From Alphaproteobacteria bacterium (GTDB taxonomy: Bacteria; Pseudomonadota; Alphaproteobacteria; UBA8366): DNA of 64,000 bases. How positions within the stretch are numbered: the first letter of the stretch is position 1; each line of letters starts with the position of its first letter. The notes beneath the pieces are model-generated. The model saw only the letters and a program-made list of their open reading frames with translations. It made no database searches and was not told the DNA's origin. The stretch lies in contig JAJFJD010000059.1 in assembly GCA_021774335.1 (NCBI GenBank), positions 62,001-126,000 of the forward strand. Reading direction: 5' to 3'. The position numbers and the translations under genes are program-made. Positions 62,598 to 64,000 of this stretch are shown here, in pieces.

Positions 62598-64000
62598 TCA
62601 GTCGTCCAGGAGCGCTCGCAGGCGGTAAATCAGGTCGAGTGCCTCGCGCGGGGTCAACTCATCCGCGTCCACCGCGGCGAGGGTTTCCTCCACCGCCGAT
62701 GGTTGTGCGACCGCCGCCTTCGGGGCATCGGCGAGCGCCGCGAAGAGCGGCAGGTCTTCGGCGAGGCGGGTCATGGCGGAGGACTGCTCGCCGCTTTCCA
62801 GCGTCTTGAGGACCGACTCCGCCCGGTCGATCACCGCGGGCGGCAGTCCGGCCAACTTCGCGACGTGGATGCCGTAGGAGCGGTCCGCCGCGCCGGTCGC
62901 CACCTCATGCAGGAAGACCACCTCGCCCTCCCACTCCTTGATCCGCATGGTGTAAGGCTTGAGCGCGGCAAGCCGCGATGTCAGCGCAACCAGTTCGTGG
63001 AAATGCGTCGCGAACAGCGCGCGGCAGCGGTTCACCTCGTGCAGGTGCTCGACCGCCGCCCAGGCGATCGATAAGCCATCGAAAGTGGCGGTGCCGCGGC
63101 CGATCTCGTCGAGGATGACGAGCGAGCGTTCGGTCGCCTGGTTGAGGATCGCCGCCGTCTCGACCATCTCGACCATAAAGGTGGAGCGGCCACGCGCCAG
63201 GTCGTCGGCCGCACCCACCCGGCTGAACAACCGGTCGACCACGCCGAGCCGTGCCGAGTCCGCGGGCACGAAGGACCCCATCTGCGCCAGTACGGCAATC
63301 AGGGCATTCTGACGCAAGAAAGTACTCTTACCCGCCATGTTCGGCCCGGTCAGCAGCCACAGCCGGTCGGCCTCGCCGAGATCGCAGTCGTTGGCGACGA
63401 AGCCGCCGTCCTGCCCGTCGCGCAACGCGGCCTCGACCACCGGATGCCGCCCGCCCGTAACCGCGAATTCGCTGGTGTCGACCACCGCCGGGCGGCAATA
63501 GCGCCGCTCGACCGCGAGATCCGCCAGGGCCGAGGCCACGTCCAGCGCCGCGAGCGCCGCCGCCGCCAGCGCAATCGCGTCGGCGCGGGCCGCTACTTCG
63601 ACGATCAGGTCGTCGAACAATTGAAGTTCGATCGCCACCGACTTGTCGCGGGAATCGGCGATCCGCCGGGCCAGGTCCGCGAGTTCGGTGGTGCTGAAGC
63701 GCACCGCGTTGGTCATCGTCTGGCGGTGAATGAAGTCGTCGCCGAGACGGTCGACGAAACGCTGCGTCACCTCGATGAAATAGCCCAGCACATTATTATG
63801 CCGAATCTTGAGCGTGTCCGCGCCGGTCTCCTCGCGGTAGCGGCGTTCCAGGTTCGCGATCAGGCGGCGGCTCTCGTCGCGCAGCTCGCGCACTTCATCC
63901 AACTCCAGCGCATAGCCGCGCGCGATGAATCCCCCGTCCCGCGCGTTCAGTGGCAGTTCTTCGGCGAGCGCCCGGGTCAGCCGGTCGACCAGCACCGCAT
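62598..64000 (-). CDS. mutS: DNA mismatch repair protein MutS (3' part, runs off the window)
   Basis: The C-terminal about 467 residues of MutS; the gene continues past the right edge, so the true start is not seen. Visible are part of the lever/clamp domains, the Walker A GPNMAGKSTFLRQNA, the signature STFMVEMVETAAIL, Walker B SLVILDEIGRGTATFDG, the FATHFHELVAL motif and the C-terminal dimer tail. It recognises base mismatches. The end is at the TGA preceding the glnD gap. The mutS-glnD-(DUF3126)-murJ order is typical of alphaproteobacteria. Confidence 0.96.
   Translation of the reverse strand, partial: AVLVDRLTRALAEELPLNARDGGFIARGYALELDEVRELRDESRRLIANLERRYREETGADTLKIRHNNVLGYFIEVTQRFVDRLGDDFIHRQTMTNAVRFSTTELADLARRIADSRDKSVAIELQLFDDLIVEVAARADAIALAAAALAALDVASALADLAVERRYCRPAVVDTSEFAVTGGRHPVVEAALRDGQDGGFVANDCDLGEADRLWLLTGPNMAGKSTFLRQNALIAVLAQMGSFVPADSARLGVVDRLFSRVGAADDLARGRSTFMVEMVETAAILNQATERSLVILDEIGRGTATFDGLSIAWAAVEHLHEVNRCRALFATHFHELVALTSRLAALKPYTMRIKEWEGEVVFLHEVATGAADRSYGIHVAKLAGLPPAVIDRAESVLKTLESGEQSSAMTRLAEDLPLFAALADAPKAAVAQPSAVEETLAAVDADELTPREALDLIYRLRALLDD

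Overview
The window is a 64 kb chromosomal segment of an alphaproteobacterium, most likely a Rhodospirillales-type organism. The lineage is inferred from GC-rich coding sequence, Irr and MucR regulators, FabA/FabB fatty-acid synthesis, small alphaproteobacterial families (DUF3126, the short exported protein behind mutM), and gene orders such as mutM-x-ech-rpsT-dnaA-dnaN-recF-gyrB and rimP-nusA-ylxR-infB-rbfA-truB-rpsO-pnp. No insertion sequence, phage, CRISPR array, tRNA or rRNA was seen.

Layout. 1-3.7 kb: a DUF4149 membrane protein, a YcgN-like Cys-cluster protein and a WLM metallopeptidase, convergent with a class A PBP. 3.8-6.9 kb: iron regulator Irr, then a rubrerythrin / FeS oxidoreductase / DUF3501 operon preceded by a candidate Irr box. 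6.9-16.6 kb: SH3 exported protein, 2-hydroxyacid dehydrogenase, then a leftward block: twin CheY-like receivers flanking moeB and cysK, an Rrf2 regulator, dut, coaBC, ubiB and ubiE. 16.7-29.1 kb, rightward: mutM, ech, rpsT, dnaA, dnaN, recF, gyrB, fabA, fabB, fabI. 29.2-38.8 kb, leftward: the pnp-to-rimP transcription/translation operon. 39-50.5 kb, leftward: trmB, metK, XRE regulator, lnt, tlyC/corC, ybeY, phoH, miaB, fur, mucR, rimI, tsaB, nitroreductase. 50.7-54 kb: polysaccharide deacetylase, glucosaminidase, nfuA, usp. 54.1-64 kb, leftward: trpS, two tandem GrdB-like selenoprotein genes, murJ, DUF3126, glnD and the 3' part of mutS.

The standout is the gene pair at 55261-57706. Each gene looks like two adjacent ORFs, but each is really one reading frame interrupted by an in-frame TGA at the same place, inside a U-P-N-C motif matching the selenocysteine site of the glycine/betaine/sarcosine reductase selenoprotein B (GRDB) family. 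Hairpins with G-U apical loops lie about 20 nt after each UGA, where bacterial SECIS elements sit. No glycine-reductase partner genes are present, so the role of these paired selenoproteins is open.

Most other genes are housekeeping: replication start and clamp, mismatch and oxidative repair, fatty-acid elongation, RNA processing and decay, ubiquinone, CoA and cysteine synthesis, envelope synthesis and nitrogen sensing. Iron and redox control (Irr, Fur-family, rubrerythrin, NfuA, Rrf2) recurs along the segment.
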